DNA of 64,000 nt from Enterobacter cancerogenus (GTDB lineage: Bacteria; Pseudomonadota; Gammaproteobacteria; Enterobacterales; Enterobacteriaceae), in contig JRUP01000004.1 in the NCBI GenBank assembly GCA_000773965.1, forward strand, positions 1-64,000, written 5' to 3'. The translations under genes were made by a program, and so were the position numbers. Within the stretch, counting starts at the first letter, position 1. Each line of letters opens with the position of its first letter. The notes beneath the pieces were generated by a model. It had not been told where the DNA came from and made no database searches. It was given only the letters and a program-made list of their open reading frames with translations. Shown here piece after piece: positions 9,092 through 18,513 of this stretch.

Positions 9092-11608
9092 TTAGCCATC
9101 GAGCAATTCAATATTGATTTTTCGTTTAGCCGCACCAAATATTTCAGCCGTCTTGCCTTCACTATTAGTGCGTCCTTCATAAACAGAACCATCAGATGTA
9201 GTTATTCGATATCGAGTGTTAGCCAGAATATCACCAGATTCCTTATCCTGTGCAACGAAGTTCTCACTATACCCTTGTGGAAGTTCCTTTTTAGGTGCGT
9301 CATAGTCCGCACTTCCCATTTTTTGGACATTGGCACATTTCAGTAAAATATTTCTCGGGGCCCCGAGTTCCATATTTCCACCTGCCAGTTTCATATATGC
9401 ACCGTCACAGTTAACAACCAGCTCTGTTGCACCCGTAATGACTACTTTGCCTTCTACACTGGTCACCGTGACATCTTTCTTCGCAATAGCTTCCAGCGCA
9501 TCATCCTGTGCCTGAATTTCAACTTTCCCCTTAGCGGCAAAAAGTTTCATTCCTGCCTTTCGGGCCAGCACACTCACAGCTTCACCCGCAGCCACAGTAA
9601 AACGCTTAAGCGCGCTAATATCAGTATTTTGCTGGGACATGATCCCTACACTGGCTGCACCAGAAGCGACACGTACAGCCTGAGGGCTGGTGATACTTAC
9701 CCCTTCAGGCGCATTCAATATGATTCCTGGTTTAGCGAGTTCATTTAGAGCTGCGTTAAGCATCTGCTGACTTGCAATATCTACTGGCAGAGCATCAGCC
9801 CCTTCAGCAGCAGATGACAAACTTTTTGCTATCGTTAGAGCATTCTCAAGCTGGGCAATTGCCTCTCTCATTGAGAGCATTTTATCCCCAGCGAGCGTTT
9901 GTTGATCTGCTGTGATAAGTACACCGGCCCCTCCGCGAATCGAAACATGCCGGTCAGTACGAAGCTCTGCGCCTTCACCACGAAGTTTTCTGGAAGCGTC
10001 GACATTGTGACCTAAATTAAGCTGCGTCTTACCCCCATACTCCGTGCTGAGTTTGATATGCTCCTCACCACGCTTGTCCTCCATGCGCAGTTTATTCAGC
10101 CCTGCCGTACGGATAACATTGCGGGTGCTGTTTTTCTCGGTAACGTGATCCACATGCCGTGAATCATGCAGCGCATGAGCGATATAAGGCTGATCCGGGT
10201 CTCCCTCACGAAACGCTATTGCCACCTCCGTCCCCTGTATCAGCGGGAAGTGGAAGCCGTACATATCTCCACCGTAAGGTTTCGCGAGGCGAACGGGCAT
10301 GCTTTCCAGGCCGCGCGCTCTACCCTCCTCGTCCGCATCAAACACCACTCGGTATAACCCGGATGCATCCTGCCAGGCATAGATGTCGTTGTCTTTCGCA
10401 CTGGTCACGCGAGCCGTCATGGTACCGCTGACTTTAGGACGAGCAGGCAGTGCGGGGCGCCAGCAAAGCGTCTCACTGTAAGGCACAGCATTCAGCGTGG
10501 CCTGGAAGGCCGAACATCGGCTCGCACTGACATTGATTTGGGTGATTAAAACGGGACTCTGCAACTGTGCAGGCAGCGTGGGTATGCCTGTTTCGGTAAC
10601 AGATAAAACATGTCCGGGGCTGATAAAAGCATCGTTGCAAATACCGGATATCAGCGTCTGCCGGGCAAGAAAACGTTCATGATCGAGACGGGCATAAAAG
10701 TTTGCGGTCTCGGTCTCCGGGGCAAACTTATCGCCGCTGTAAGGATGGCGGGGACGATAGTGATAAACCTCCCCGTAAGAGATGTTGTCGCCATCACCCC
10801 GCGTCATATCGGCCTTCACCGACCGCAGCACGCGCTGTGCCTCGCGGTGGTTGTAATCCTTTGCTGTCACACCCGCTTCAACTACGTTATGGGTCAGATT
10901 CAGGTTCCAGACAGATTCTTGAGCATTGTCTTCAAGACCCGAGGGACTGTTCAGCGGCAGCGACTTCTGATCGGAATAAGCGCTCTGCGCGTCACCAAAA
11001 CGGATGACTTCAGTCTGAGTGTCGGGCTGAAGTGTGAAGTAGTAGAAGATGCCAATTTCGGACAATAGACGCTGAATAAACTTCAGGTCACTCTCCTGAT
11101 ACTGGTTAATCTGCTCTCTTTTGGGGTAGTCATGCTTCAGGCCGAATTCATATTCCCACCCCTGAAAACCATGCTCATCCAGGATCTGACTGACGACTTC
11201 CGGAACGGATTTATTCACAAAGAAACGGTGTGAGCGGAATTGTTTATCCAGAAGCGCAAAGCGGGGTTCAATAACGATGAGATAACTGACCTGGTCTGCG
11301 GAACCCGTCAGACGCCGGAAGTCGGTGATGTAGCCGTGAACAACCTTCTGCGATTCGAATTTCTGCAGAGGTCCAATGCCCATAATCAGCGTCACCGCTT
11401 TGCGCAGCATCCGGTCTGGTGAAATGTCATTATCCGGGCTGGTGAACATCACGCTGTAAAGGTAGTTCTCGCTCAGTGCTTCCATGCCCGTAAGATTTTC
11501 CACATCAATCGGTGAATTGCAGGCTGGAATCAATAAAGAATATCGATTGAGCGTAGAGGAAATTACCGATGCTGTTTTTTCTATTAGGCCAGAGGGGAGC
11601 ATTGTCAT
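9092..11608 (-). CDS. vgrG: VgrG (TssI) T6SS spike protein with transthyretin-like C-terminal extension
   Basis: The 838-residue protein carries the gp27-like base at residues 1 to about 375, the gp5 OB-fold near 395-475 (YGFHFPLIQGTEVAIAFREGDPDQPY), the needle with DUF2345 repeats near 560-775, and a short C-terminal domain near 785-838 (SGDILANTRYRITTSDG, then GRTNSEGKTAEIF) that resembles the transthyretin-like domains some VgrGs use to hold an effector. Enteroaggregative E. coli VgrG1 binds Tle1 through such a region, so this tail probably binds the 751-residue product encoded just downstream. The start at 11608 is fixed by AAGGAGA. A degenerate hcp remnant lies upstream. Confidence 0.96.
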   Translation of the reverse strand: MTMLPSGLIEKTASVISSTLNRYSLLIPACNSPIDVENLTGMEALSENYLYSVMFTSPDNDISPDRMLRKAVTLIMGIGPLQKFESQKVVHGYITDFRRLTGSADQVSYLIVIEPRFALLDKQFRSHRFFVNKSVPEVVSQILDEHGFQGWEYEFGLKHDYPKREQINQYQESDLKFIQRLLSEIGIFYYFTLQPDTQTEVIRFGDAQSAYSDQKSLPLNSPSGLEDNAQESVWNLNLTHNVVEAGVTAKDYNHREAQRVLRSVKADMTRGDGDNISYGEVYHYRPRHPYSGDKFAPETETANFYARLDHERFLARQTLISGICNDAFISPGHVLSVTETGIPTLPAQLQSPVLITQINVSASRCSAFQATLNAVPYSETLCWRPALPARPKVSGTMTARVTSAKDNDIYAWQDASGLYRVVFDADEEGRARGLESMPVRLAKPYGGDMYGFHFPLIQGTEVAIAFREGDPDQPYIAHALHDSRHVDHVTEKNSTRNVIRTAGLNKLRMEDKRGEEHIKLSTEYGGKTQLNLGHNVDASRKLRGEGAELRTDRHVSIRGGAGVLITADQQTLAGDKMLSMREAIAQLENALTIAKSLSSAAEGADALPVDIASQQMLNAALNELAKPGIILNAPEGVSITSPQAVRVASGAASVGIMSQQNTDISALKRFTVAAGEAVSVLARKAGMKLFAAKGKVEIQAQDDALEAIAKKDVTVTSVEGKVVITGATELVVNCDGAYMKLAGGNMELGAPRNILLKCANVQKMGSADYDAPKKELPQGYSENFVAQDKESGDILANTRYRITTSDGSVYEGRTNSEGKTAEIFGAAKRKINIELLDG

Positions 11609-11893
11609 TCTCTCCTTGATGACGAATTGTTATGTCTCCCACTAATTGCAGAGAGAATAACGTCAGTAAGATTTTTATTTCTTGATTGCCGATAATTACT
11701 TCTTTATCAAGCTATCAGGGATTAACGTCACCGATATCGCATGCTTTTCCATAGGGAAAAACCGCCCCCAGTGATTGTCATACGGCTGCTGCGACTACTA
11801 AATTTGATAAATTCACACTCTGTTTCAGGCACGCTACCGCCCCTGGCCGTTAACCGAGGCCTATAAGGTCTGAGGCATCTGTAAATCGGTGTA

Positions 11894-11935
11894 TTTTTCA
11901 GAGGCGTATCTGCGCGCAGGCGAACCTCTGAAAAA
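11894..11935. repeat. Perfect 11-bp inverted repeat between vgrG and the hcp remnant
   Basis: TTTTTCAGAGG at 11894-11904 is mirrored by CCTCTGAAAAA at 11925-11935, with a 20-base spacer. On either strand it would form a hairpin bordered by A and U runs, so it could be a terminator for the former hcp transcript. It could also mark the end of a lost mobile element; no transposase remains nearby. Confidence 0.55.
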
Positions 11936-11961
11936 GCGCACAGTGAACCACCCACACGGGC

Positions 11962-12134
11962 TTACGCGAAGGCGCGTTCGTGCAATGAATTGGAATGAAT
12001 GATTTTGACATCCTTGTAAGTCCAGGTTTTTATTCGCTGCGCAGTTCAATCTGCTCCAGGTAGTTGCCCTTCTTTTTATAAGTGCCCTTGATGTCGTGCA
12101 TCACAGGGTTAACCTTCACCACCCTTGCGTTCTC
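11962..12134 (-). pseudogene. hcp: hcp (tssD) remnant, C-terminal quarter with frameshift
   Basis: Reading leftward from 12134, the frame gives ENARVVKVNPVMHDIKG, then KKKGNYLEQIELRSE and a stop. Shifting frame by one base at that stop continues as WTYKDVKIIHSNSLHERA, then TAA at 11962-11964. Together these match the last 50 or so residues of the common enterobacterial Hcp (VNPVMHDIK, LRYEKITWTYKDGNIIHS, NER). The first two thirds of the gene are missing and the tail is frameshifted, so no tube protein can be made here. Hcp normally sits directly upstream of vgrG, as this remnant does. The system must use an Hcp encoded elsewhere, or be inactive. Confidence 0.82.
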
Positions 12135-12866
12135 CTTATGAACGAGAGGGGAAGCTCGATTGACTTATGCGCCCCTGCGGTGTGCAGGCACTGGCGTATA
12201 TTGGAACGGACTTTCAAAGCCCCAGTTTGATAATCCACACTTATGATTCAATCGTATAAATAGTGGAGAAAAGCATTAAGACCCGACTTTTCCTGTAAGT
12301 CCGTGCACGAATATAAAGTAATCAATGGACCTAAAGCAACAGCCTGACACGTTCTCTTATTGCTGATTTATATAAGGAAATTCTTAGATTTGGCTTTAAG
12401 TCATTGTTAGATGACTCATAATTTAGCCAGAAATATCTGAAAAAATTTTTGAGAAAATTTATTCTCAGGCGGTCACTTCATTCAAATGAGGACAAACCAG
12501 TAAGCAAACATAACAACTTTCTCCGAGGGATTATTTTGGAGGGGCGATTGCCGTGATCGTTGCGCCCGGTACACATTGCCGAGGTTGAGGGTGGGGTGAA
12601 AGCGCCACCGCTATCTCTGTTTCACAAATAGCACTCAGTTTGGGACACATTTTCCTCTCTATCAGAGATGCCGGCAGATCTGGGCTTTAACCGAAAGGAT
12701 ATAATCCATTGCATTAGCGGGTTGCTATTAATGGAAAAAAGCAAAAGTGGTCATGTAGAATTATAAGAAATCGTCCTTAAGCTAAAACCTCATGACATTA
12801 AATAATGGTTATTTAGGACTTCACCATCCCAATTCGACGCCAAAACCGAAGTCTGAGTCCATGCCG
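12135..12866. other. Long spacer with no supported gene
   Basis: Short ORFs are present on both strands but none has a convincing ribosome binding site or a family I recognise. The stretch at about 12,400-12,480 is AT-rich with small hairpins. The region separates the T6SS cluster from the housekeeping block and probably contains the decayed 5' part of hcp or other debris. Confidence 0.5.
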
Positions 12867-13820
12867 ATGACGGGTCGCAATCTCGCGCTCTGGTATCGGC
12901 AGTTTGGCGATCCTGTTGATGTACTGACGCTGGAATCCTCCTCTTTAGCCCCTTGTTCCGCTGGCCTGCTGCGCGTGCAAATGCACTATGCGCCAGTGAA
13001 CGCGTCTGATCTGATCCCGATTACCGGTGCTTATCGTCACCGTGTCGCGCCGCCACAAGTCGCTGGTTACGAAGGCGTGGGCACCGTGATCTCCGCGCCC
13101 TCTGCTTACTCACATTTAGTGGGGCAACGCGTGTTACCACTGCGTGGCGTGGGCTGCTGGCAACATTATGTGGATATCGATCCACAGCTCGCTATTCCGG
13201 TACCAGAGGATATTAAAAGTACGCTGGCCGCGCGCGCCTATATTAATCCGCTGGCCGCTTTGCTGATGCTACAGCAATGGCCGGTCAGCGGTAAAAATGT
13301 CCTGATCACGGCCGGTGGTTCTGCTTGCGCACTGTTGCTGGCCCAGTGGGCGAAACTGCACGGTGCGCGTCGGGTTGTGGTGGTGTATCGCGCGTCAGCA
13401 CATGCCGAACGGTTGCATGCCCTGGATCTGACTGCGTTGCAGGACAACGCGCGTGAAGCGATAGAAGCAGTGAGTGCGCAAACCGATATCGTCTTTGATG
13501 CGGTCGGCGGCGATGTGGGGCAGTTGATCTGGCGAACGCTACCTGAGCACGCGCACTTTGTGGCGTATGGAGTCTTAAGCGGCACGCCAGTAAAAGTGAA
13601 TGCTACCCGTCCGGCGCTGCACTGGTTTCATGTGCGGCACACCTTGGGCGATATTGGCGCGGCACCGTGGCAACAGCTTTTCTCAAAGATCTGGCCACTG
13701 CTGCGCGACAGCGAGTGTGGTGAGGTGGAAATTTTCCCAATGAGCGAGTGGCGCGCGGCTATTGAGAGTTATCACCAGTCGGGTCGCACGCGCAAACCCC
13801 TGCTGTGTCTGGACGAGTAA
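12867..13820 (+). CDS. MDR-family zinc-independent alcohol dehydrogenase / quinone reductase-like protein
   Basis: This is a medium-chain dehydrogenase/reductase. An N-terminal GroES-like domain (LWYRQFGDPVDVL, NASDLIPITGAYRHR, VAGYEGVGTV) is followed by a Rossmann domain with VLITAGGSACALLLAQWAK and VFDAVGGDVGQLIW. Catalytic-zinc Cys/His ligands are not seen, which fits the enoyl/quinone reductase branch (NADPH-dependent reduction of an activated double bond or quinone). The substrate cannot be named. The longest reading starts at 12792, but the GAG at 12855-12857 is well spaced for the ATG at 12867, giving 317 residues; the ATG at 12861 is also possible. It converges on the next gene across a shared terminator. 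Confidence 0.85.
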   Translation: MTGRNLALWYRQFGDPVDVLTLESSSLAPCSAGLLRVQMHYAPVNASDLIPITGAYRHRVAPPQVAGYEGVGTVISAPSAYSHLVGQRVLPLRGVGCWQHYVDIDPQLAIPVPEDIKSTLAARAYINPLAALLMLQQWPVSGKNVLITAGGSACALLLAQWAKLHGARRVVVVYRASAHAERLHALDLTALQDNAREAIEAVSAQTDIVFDAVGGDVGQLIWRTLPEHAHFVAYGVLSGTPVKVNATRPALHWFHVRHTLGDIGAAPWQQLFSKIWPLLRDSECGEVEIFPMSEWRAAIESYHQSGRTRKPLLCLDE

Positions 13821-13846
13821 AGAGAGGCTAAGCAGCCTCTCTGTTC
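13821..13846. terminator. Hairpin between convergent genes
   Basis: AGAGAGGCT at 13821-13829 and AGCCTCTCT at 13834-13842 form a 9-bp stem with a 4-base loop directly after the reductase stop. A short T-rich tail follows on the plus strand. It probably ends both convergent transcripts. Confidence 0.7.
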
Positions 13847-13852
13847 AATCGA

Positions 13853-14542
13853 TTATTTAGCCGCAGCCTGCAGCCAGGCGACCACCAGCGGGGATAGCCG
13901 ATTTTGCAGCGCCGCCCGTTCTGACTGGAACAGCGTCGCGACAAAGAACGGATGATCGGTCAGTTCAACACCGCGTACCTCACGATCCAAATCCCATGAA
14001 GTAATCTTTAGATTATTAGTGGCCAGCGCGTCACTGAATTCCGGGTTCACGCCGAAATTGCAGTGATACCCTTCATCACTTTCCAGCGCGCCGTAAGCTT
14101 GCGCAATCCGTGAGCCCGGTTCGAAAGTCACCGTGCCACGCTGTTCCACCAGCGAACAGGCCAGCGGCGCAATCACCCAGCGCCCACCTTCATCCGTTTC
14201 CGCATGCCCGGCATCTTCCCAACCCAGTACATTACGTGCGTACTCCACCACCGCATACTGGAAACCGCCACACGAACCGAGGAACGGTTTGTGGTTTTCA
14301 CGCGCCCAGCGGATTGTTGCAAACACAGCTTCGTCGTTGAGATACGGGCTGCCTGGCACCACCCAAATGGCATCGTAATCGTTCCAGTTGTGTTGATGGA
14401 TGTCGGGAGTGGCGATCCAGTCGGCGGTAACATCGAGCGAGAGGGATTTTGCGGCAAACTGTACAGCAGGAGGAATGGCTTGATGTGCAACAGCATTGGC
14501 ACGGAAATCGCCGACAAGGGCGACACGAACTGACTGCGTCAT
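13853..14542 (-). CDS. Class I glutamine amidotransferase-like protein (CTP synthase C-terminal-region related)
   Basis: The 229-residue protein has the fold of the CTP synthase glutaminase domain alone. GSCGGFQYAVVEYARN, near residues 90-105, contains the nucleophile Cys of the class I amidotransferase elbow (GxCxGxQ). The region that carries the catalytic His-Glu pair in CTP synthase (HPxFVAxxFHPE) reads HPFFVATLFQSE here, so the His is replaced by Gln. This matches proteins annotated as CTP synthase C-terminal-region related, some of which are selenoproteins; here the site is Cys. Ammonia release from glutamine is therefore doubtful and the true reaction is unknown. No partner synthetase is adjacent. 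Confidence 0.85.
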   Translation of the reverse strand: MTQSVRVALVGDFRANAVAHQAIPPAVQFAAKSLSLDVTADWIATPDIHQHNWNDYDAIWVVPGSPYLNDEAVFATIRWARENHKPFLGSCGGFQYAVVEYARNVLGWEDAGHAETDEGGRWVIAPLACSLVEQRGTVTFEPGSRIAQAYGALESDEGYHCNFGVNPEFSDALATNNLKITSWDLDREVRGVELTDHPFFVATLFQSERAALQNRLSPLVVAWLQAAAK

Positions 14543-15194
14543 GGCTACGTCCTTTTAGGGAAAAAACGAGGTTACAGCAAACATCACGACCTGTCTAAGC
14601 GCATTTCAGCGCGATATCACTCACTTTCGTTTGCGCGCATTTTGGTTATAGCCTGCTTTTTATACGGCTAAACATTCCTCTTTGTGGTGATTAACTCGAC
14701 GGATGTTGACCACGCAATCGTTTACTTCTTTTACGGTTTTAATTAATTCGTAATTTTGTGCGCAGGATCAACAAATTAGCCATTTGGAAACTTTAGCCAG
14801 CTTATTACGCTCAACAATCAAACAATTGTGCTCAGTAAATGTGCATGTACGGTCTTTATATTGGTATAAATTATCATCTATAGCGTTATGTTCTGTAAAA
14901 TGCGCCTTAAGCGGTTTATATCAGGAAAATGATCCCCAGGATCTCCAGTTAGCACGATTATTCTGATATAATGCCACACAGCAATATTTAACACTGATTT
15001 ACAACTTCTTATAACGGCATTAACCCTACCTGTTACAAGTATTTCAGCGTGCAAAAAATGCTTGCCCTGTTGGCCTGATTCAGCCAAATTAGGCGCCGTT
15101 TTTCCTTTCTAATAACAATGTTGCGCGGGATTACTCAGCCCGACGCAGACTTAATTCCTGTCGTAAAACAGGCTATGTATAAACTGAGGTACAC
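14543..15194. other. Long intergenic region upstream of dtpA
   Basis: This AT-rich spacer of about 650 bases separates the divergent amidotransferase-like gene and dtpA. No gene is supported. It presumably carries the dtpA control region; in E. coli this permease gene responds to OmpR, but I could not assign OmpR sites by eye. Confidence 0.5.
14964..14972 (+). promoter_or_regulatory. Candidate extended -10 promoter for dtpA
   Basis: TGATATAAT at 14964-14972 is an extended -10 element with a perfect TATAAT hexamer. No good -35 is seen at 16-18 bases, which extended -10 promoters tolerate. It would give a leader of about 215 bases. Confidence 0.4.
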
Positions 15195-16703
15195 GTGTCA
15201 ACTGCAAACAAACACACTGACGAGGCAGTAAGCCTCAACGCGTTCAAGCAACCGAAAGCGTTTTATCTGATCTTCTCCATCGAACTGTGGGAGCGTTTCG
15301 GCTACTACGGTCTGCAAGCCATCATGGCCGTTTACCTGGTGAAACAGCTGGGCATGTCCGAAGCGGACTCCATTACCCTGTTCACCTCGTTCAGCGCCCT
15401 GGTTTACGGCATGGTCGCGATTGGCGGCTGGCTGGGCGATAAAGTATTGGGTACCAAACGCGTGATTGTGCTCGGCGTGATCGTGCTGGCGCTCGGTTAT
15501 GCACTGATCGCTTTCTCAGGTCATGACACTGCGATGGTGTACGTCGGTATGGCGACTATCGCCGTGGGTAGTGGCTTGTTTAAAGCCAACCCTTCTTCTC
15601 TGCTGTCTACCTGCTACGAGAAAGATGATCCGCGCATCGACGGTGCGTTCACCATGTTCTATATGTCGATCAACATCGGTTCTCTGTTCTCGATGATGCT
15701 GACACCGTGGTTGGCTGCACATTACGGCTGGGGCGCAGCGTTCTCGCTCTCCGTGGTGGGTCTGGTGATTACCTTACTGAACTTCTTGTTCTGCCAACGT
15801 CTGGTGAAAAACTACGGTTCTAAACCTGACTTTGCGCCACTGAATGTCAGCAAATTGCTGATGACGCTGGTGGGTGTAGTGGCGCTGGTTGCCATTGCGG
15901 CCTGGTTGTTGCATCACCAAAGCATTGCGCGTATGGCACTGGGCGTGATCGCCATCGGCATCGTGCTGGTGTTCGCGAAAGAAGCCTTTGCCCTGCAGGG
16001 TGCAGCACGCCGTAAAATGATCGTCGCCTTCCTGCTGATGCTCGAAGCGATTGTGTTCTTCGTGCTGTATATGCAGATGCCAACCTCACTGAACTTCTTT
16101 GCTATTCGTAACGTTGAGCATGCCATTCTGGGCATTACCTTCGAACCTGAACAGTTCCAGGCACTGAACCCGTTCTGGATCATGTTGGCCAGCCCGATTC
16201 TGGCAGCGGTTTACAACAAGCTGGGCGACAAACTGCCTATGCCGCACAAGTTCGCGATTGGTATGGTGCTGTGCTCTGCTGCGTTCCTGGTGCTGCCATT
16301 TGGTGCCAAGTTCGCTAACGATGCCGGTATTGTGTCTGTGAACTGGTTGATCATCAGCTATGCACTGCAGAGTATTGGCGAACTGATGATTTCCGGTCTT
16401 GGCCTGGCGATGGTGGCGCAGTTAGTCCCACAGCGTCTGATGGGCTTCATCATGGGTTCCTGGTTCCTCACCACGGCGGGTGCTGCAATGATTGCCGGTA
16501 AAGTGGCGAATCTGATGGCCGTTCCGAATAATGTGACCGATCCGCATGCTTCACTGGAAGTTTACAGCCATGTGTTCCAGCAGATTGGTATTGCGACCGG
16601 TGTGATCGCTATCCTGATGTTGATCACCGCGCCACTGCTGAACCGCATGACGCAGAGTGATGCTTCACAGCCTGAACTGAAAAGCGCTAACGCCAATCAG
16701 TAA
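15195..16703 (+). CDS. dtpA: Dipeptide/tripeptide permease A (POT family)
   Basis: This 502-residue, proton-driven importer of di- and tripeptides sits in the inner membrane. The POT-family proton-coupling motif is present near residue 31 ([10 protein letters not shown]), followed by the GDKVLGTKR loop, [12 protein letters not shown] and about fourteen membrane spans. Length and sequence match E. coli DtpA (TppB). The start is GTG at 15195, as in E. coli, with TGAGGT upstream. A strong terminator follows. In E. coli the neighbours are also gstA and pdxY. Confidence 0.97.
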   Translation: MSTANKHTDEAVSLNAFKQPKAFYLIFSIELWERFGYYGLQAIMAVYLVKQLGMSEADSITLFTSFSALVYGMVAIGGWLGDKVLGTKRVIVLGVIVLALGYALIAFSGHDTAMVYVGMATIAVGSGLFKANPSSLLSTCYEKDDPRIDGAFTMFYMSINIGSLFSMMLTPWLAAHYGWGAAFSLSVVGLVITLLNFLFCQRLVKNYGSKPDFAPLNVSKLLMTLVGVVALVAIAAWLLHHQSIARMALGVIAIGIVLVFAKEAFALQGAARRKMIVAFLLMLEAIVFFVLYMQMPTSLNFFAIRNVEHAILGITFEPEQFQALNPFWIMLASPILAAVYNKLGDKLPMPHKFAIGMVLCSAAFLVLPFGAKFANDAGIVSVNWLIISYALQSIGELMISGLGLAMVAQLVPQRLMGFIMGSWFLTTAGAAMIAGKVANLMAVPNNVTDPHASLEVYSHVFQQIGIATGVIAILMLITAPLLNRMTQSDASQPELKSANANQ

Positions 16704-16720
16704 TGCAGGTAATGTGAATA

Positions 16721-16746
16721 AGCCGGGCAAACGCCCGGCTTTTTTA
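16721..16746 (+). terminator. Rho-independent terminator of dtpA
   Basis: AGCCGGGC, a 4-base loop and GCCCGGCT form a perfect 8-bp GC-rich stem followed by a T run. Confidence 0.93.
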
Positions 16747-16859
16747 TTTCCTGTTACTCATTTCTTCCCACCGCTTTAACGTTTCCTGCTGCCAAAGCTT
16801 CGCTTTTTATCCACTTCCCCGCATGATGACGGCTTCCTGTTAAACGTGCTGGACTCATC

Positions 16860-17768
16860 ATGGATAGATTTGAAGAACTTCAGGTATTTGTTGCGGTGAT
16901 TCAGCAAGGCAGCCTGGCCAGTGCTGCACGTTTTTTACAGCGCTCCCCTCCAGTCATTACTCGCACATTGAATGCCCTCGAGTCCCGGTTGGGCACGACC
17001 CTGATTGAACGCACCACGCGTCAACTGGCGCCCACAGAAGCGGGCTGGCAGCTGTTCGAACGGGCTCAGCAAATATTAGGTGATTATCAGCACGCGCTCG
17101 ATAGCGCGCATCACAGTGGCCTGCAGGGGCTGCTGCGCATCACCGCACCCGTGCCTTTCGGTCGCCGCCATATCATGCCGCTGGTGAATGCCTTCTTGCA
17201 GCAACATCCCGAGATGCAAATCGAAGTGGTGCTGAGTGACAGCTATCAGGATCTCATTGAGAACGGGTTGGACATCGCGCTGCGCATTGGCGAATTACAG
17301 GATTCTTCGATGGTAGCACGCAAAGTAGGCAGCGTGCGTTCGACCTTGGTGGCGAGCCCGGAATATCTTCGGCTTGCGGGTGCTCCCGCCCATCCGGCAG
17401 AGCTGCAGCAACATACGGTGATCACCAGTTTGCGTCACACACGCGAATGGCGCTTTGCCCAGGATTTACGCGTGCGCATTTTGCCTCGTCTGCGCGTAAA
17501 CGATATTGAAAGCCAGTTGGAAACGCTGCGTGGCGGCCAGGGGATTGGACGATTGCTGTCGTACCAGGTGCTGGATGATATTCGTGATGGCAAACTGATC
17601 CGTTTATTACCCGAGTGGGAACCAGCCCCCTTGCCGGTACAACTGGTCACACAGCGGGTTAAAAACATGACGCCTAAGGTGCGGCAGTTCTGGGACTATG
17701 CGCTGGAACAATTGCCTGCGCTACCTTGTTTTACGCAGGAAAAGTTTAAAGCGGACCGTAATTCCTGA
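16860..17768 (+). CDS. LysR-family transcriptional regulator
   Basis: The 302-residue protein has the N-terminal winged helix-turn-helix of LysR regulators (residues 1-60: [40 protein letters not shown], then [18 protein letters not shown]) and a C-terminal co-inducer domain from about residue 88. In E. coli gstA follows dtpA directly, so this gene is an insertion at that point. It reads in the same direction as gstA with about 70 bases between them and could control it, but no binding site was assigned. The inducer is unknown. The sequence resembles the large clade that regulates neighbouring redox or transport genes. Confidence 0.92.
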   Translation: MDRFEELQVFVAVIQQGSLASAARFLQRSPPVITRTLNALESRLGTTLIERTTRQLAPTEAGWQLFERAQQILGDYQHALDSAHHSGLQGLLRITAPVPFGRRHIMPLVNAFLQQHPEMQIEVVLSDSYQDLIENGLDIALRIGELQDSSMVARKVGSVRSTLVASPEYLRLAGAPAHPAELQQHTVITSLRHTREWRFAQDLRVRILPRLRVNDIESQLETLRGGQGIGRLLSYQVLDDIRDGKLIRLLPEWEPAPLPVQLVTQRVKNMTPKVRQFWDYALEQLPALPCFTQEKFKADRNS

Positions 17769-17839
17769 TCGCGGTCACTGGTAAAAAATTTTCGCAGATT
17801 TATGCTAATTCGATCACAACCACACTTCCAGGAGAAGCC

Positions 17840-18448
17840 ATGATGAAACTCTATTGCAAGCCCGGTGCCTGTTCGTTGTCACCGCATATTGTTGCGCGTG
17901 AATGCGGGTTGGACTTTACCCAGGTCAATGTTGATCTGCAGAAAAAGGTCACTGAGCAGGGAGAAGATTACTGGCAGATTAACCCCAAAGGACAGGTTCC
18001 GGCGCTGCAGTTTGATGACGGCAGCTTGTTAACCGAAGGCGTTGCCATTGTGCAGTATCTGGCGGACCTGAAGCCGGATCGCAATTTACTGGCACCGACT
18101 GGCAGCCTGACGCGCTACCACACCCTTGAATGGCTGAGCTTTGTCAGCAGTGAGTTGCATAAAACCTTCTCGCCGCTGTTCCGTCCGGACACGCCGGAAG
18201 AGTACAAAGCAATTGTGCGGGCGCAGTTAGAGAAAAAATATCAGGCGGTGAATGAAGCGCTGCAGGATAAGCAGTGGCTGATGGGACTGCGTTTCACCGT
18301 GGCCGATGTCTACCTGTTTGTGGTCACGCGTTGGGCAAAAGCCATCAAGCTGGATTTGAGCGGGTTAACGGCGCTTGAATCCTGGTTTGATCGCGTGGCG
18401 GAGCGCCCTGCGGTGCAGGCAGCATTGAAGGCGGAAGGTTTGGTTTAA
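17840..18448 (+). CDS. gstA: Glutathione S-transferase GstA
   Basis: This 202-residue, bacterial beta-class glutathione transferase conjugates glutathione to electrophiles in the cytosol. The N-terminal thioredoxin-like domain has [11 protein letters not shown], with Cys near residue 11 as the characteristic active-site residue of this class. The NPKGQVPAL loop and [12 protein letters not shown] bind glutathione, and a helical C-terminal domain follows. Length and sequence agree with E. coli GstA (201 residues). AGGAG precedes two consecutive ATGs (17840 and 17843), and either could be used. Confidence 0.95.
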   Translation: MMKLYCKPGACSLSPHIVARECGLDFTQVNVDLQKKVTEQGEDYWQINPKGQVPALQFDDGSLLTEGVAIVQYLADLKPDRNLLAPTGSLTRYHTLEWLSFVSSELHKTFSPLFRPDTPEEYKAIVRAQLEKKYQAVNEALQDKQWLMGLRFTVADVYLFVVTRWAKAIKLDLSGLTALESWFDRVAERPAVQAALKAEGLV

Positions 18449-18455
18449 GCCGATT

Positions 18456-18480
18456 CAGGCGCACCCTGTGCGCCTGTTTT
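18456..18480 (+). terminator. Rho-independent terminator of gstA
   Basis: CAGGCGCAC and GTGCGCCTG form a 9-bp stem with a 3-base loop followed by TTTT, 8 bases past the gstA stop. Confidence 0.88.
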
Positions 18481-18513
18481 GCCTCGTGTCTGCAGGCCAC
18501 CGGGTGGTCGCCG

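Noticed and set aside
11728..12049. Two overlapping minus-strand ORFs of 60-75 residues
   Set aside because: They run across the hcp remnant and the inverted repeat in other frames, have no ribosome binding site and show Arg/Pro-rich non-protein-like composition.
14784..15087. Small ORFs on both strands upstream of dtpA
   Set aside because: No ribosome binding site, no family resemblance, and they overlap a likely promoter.
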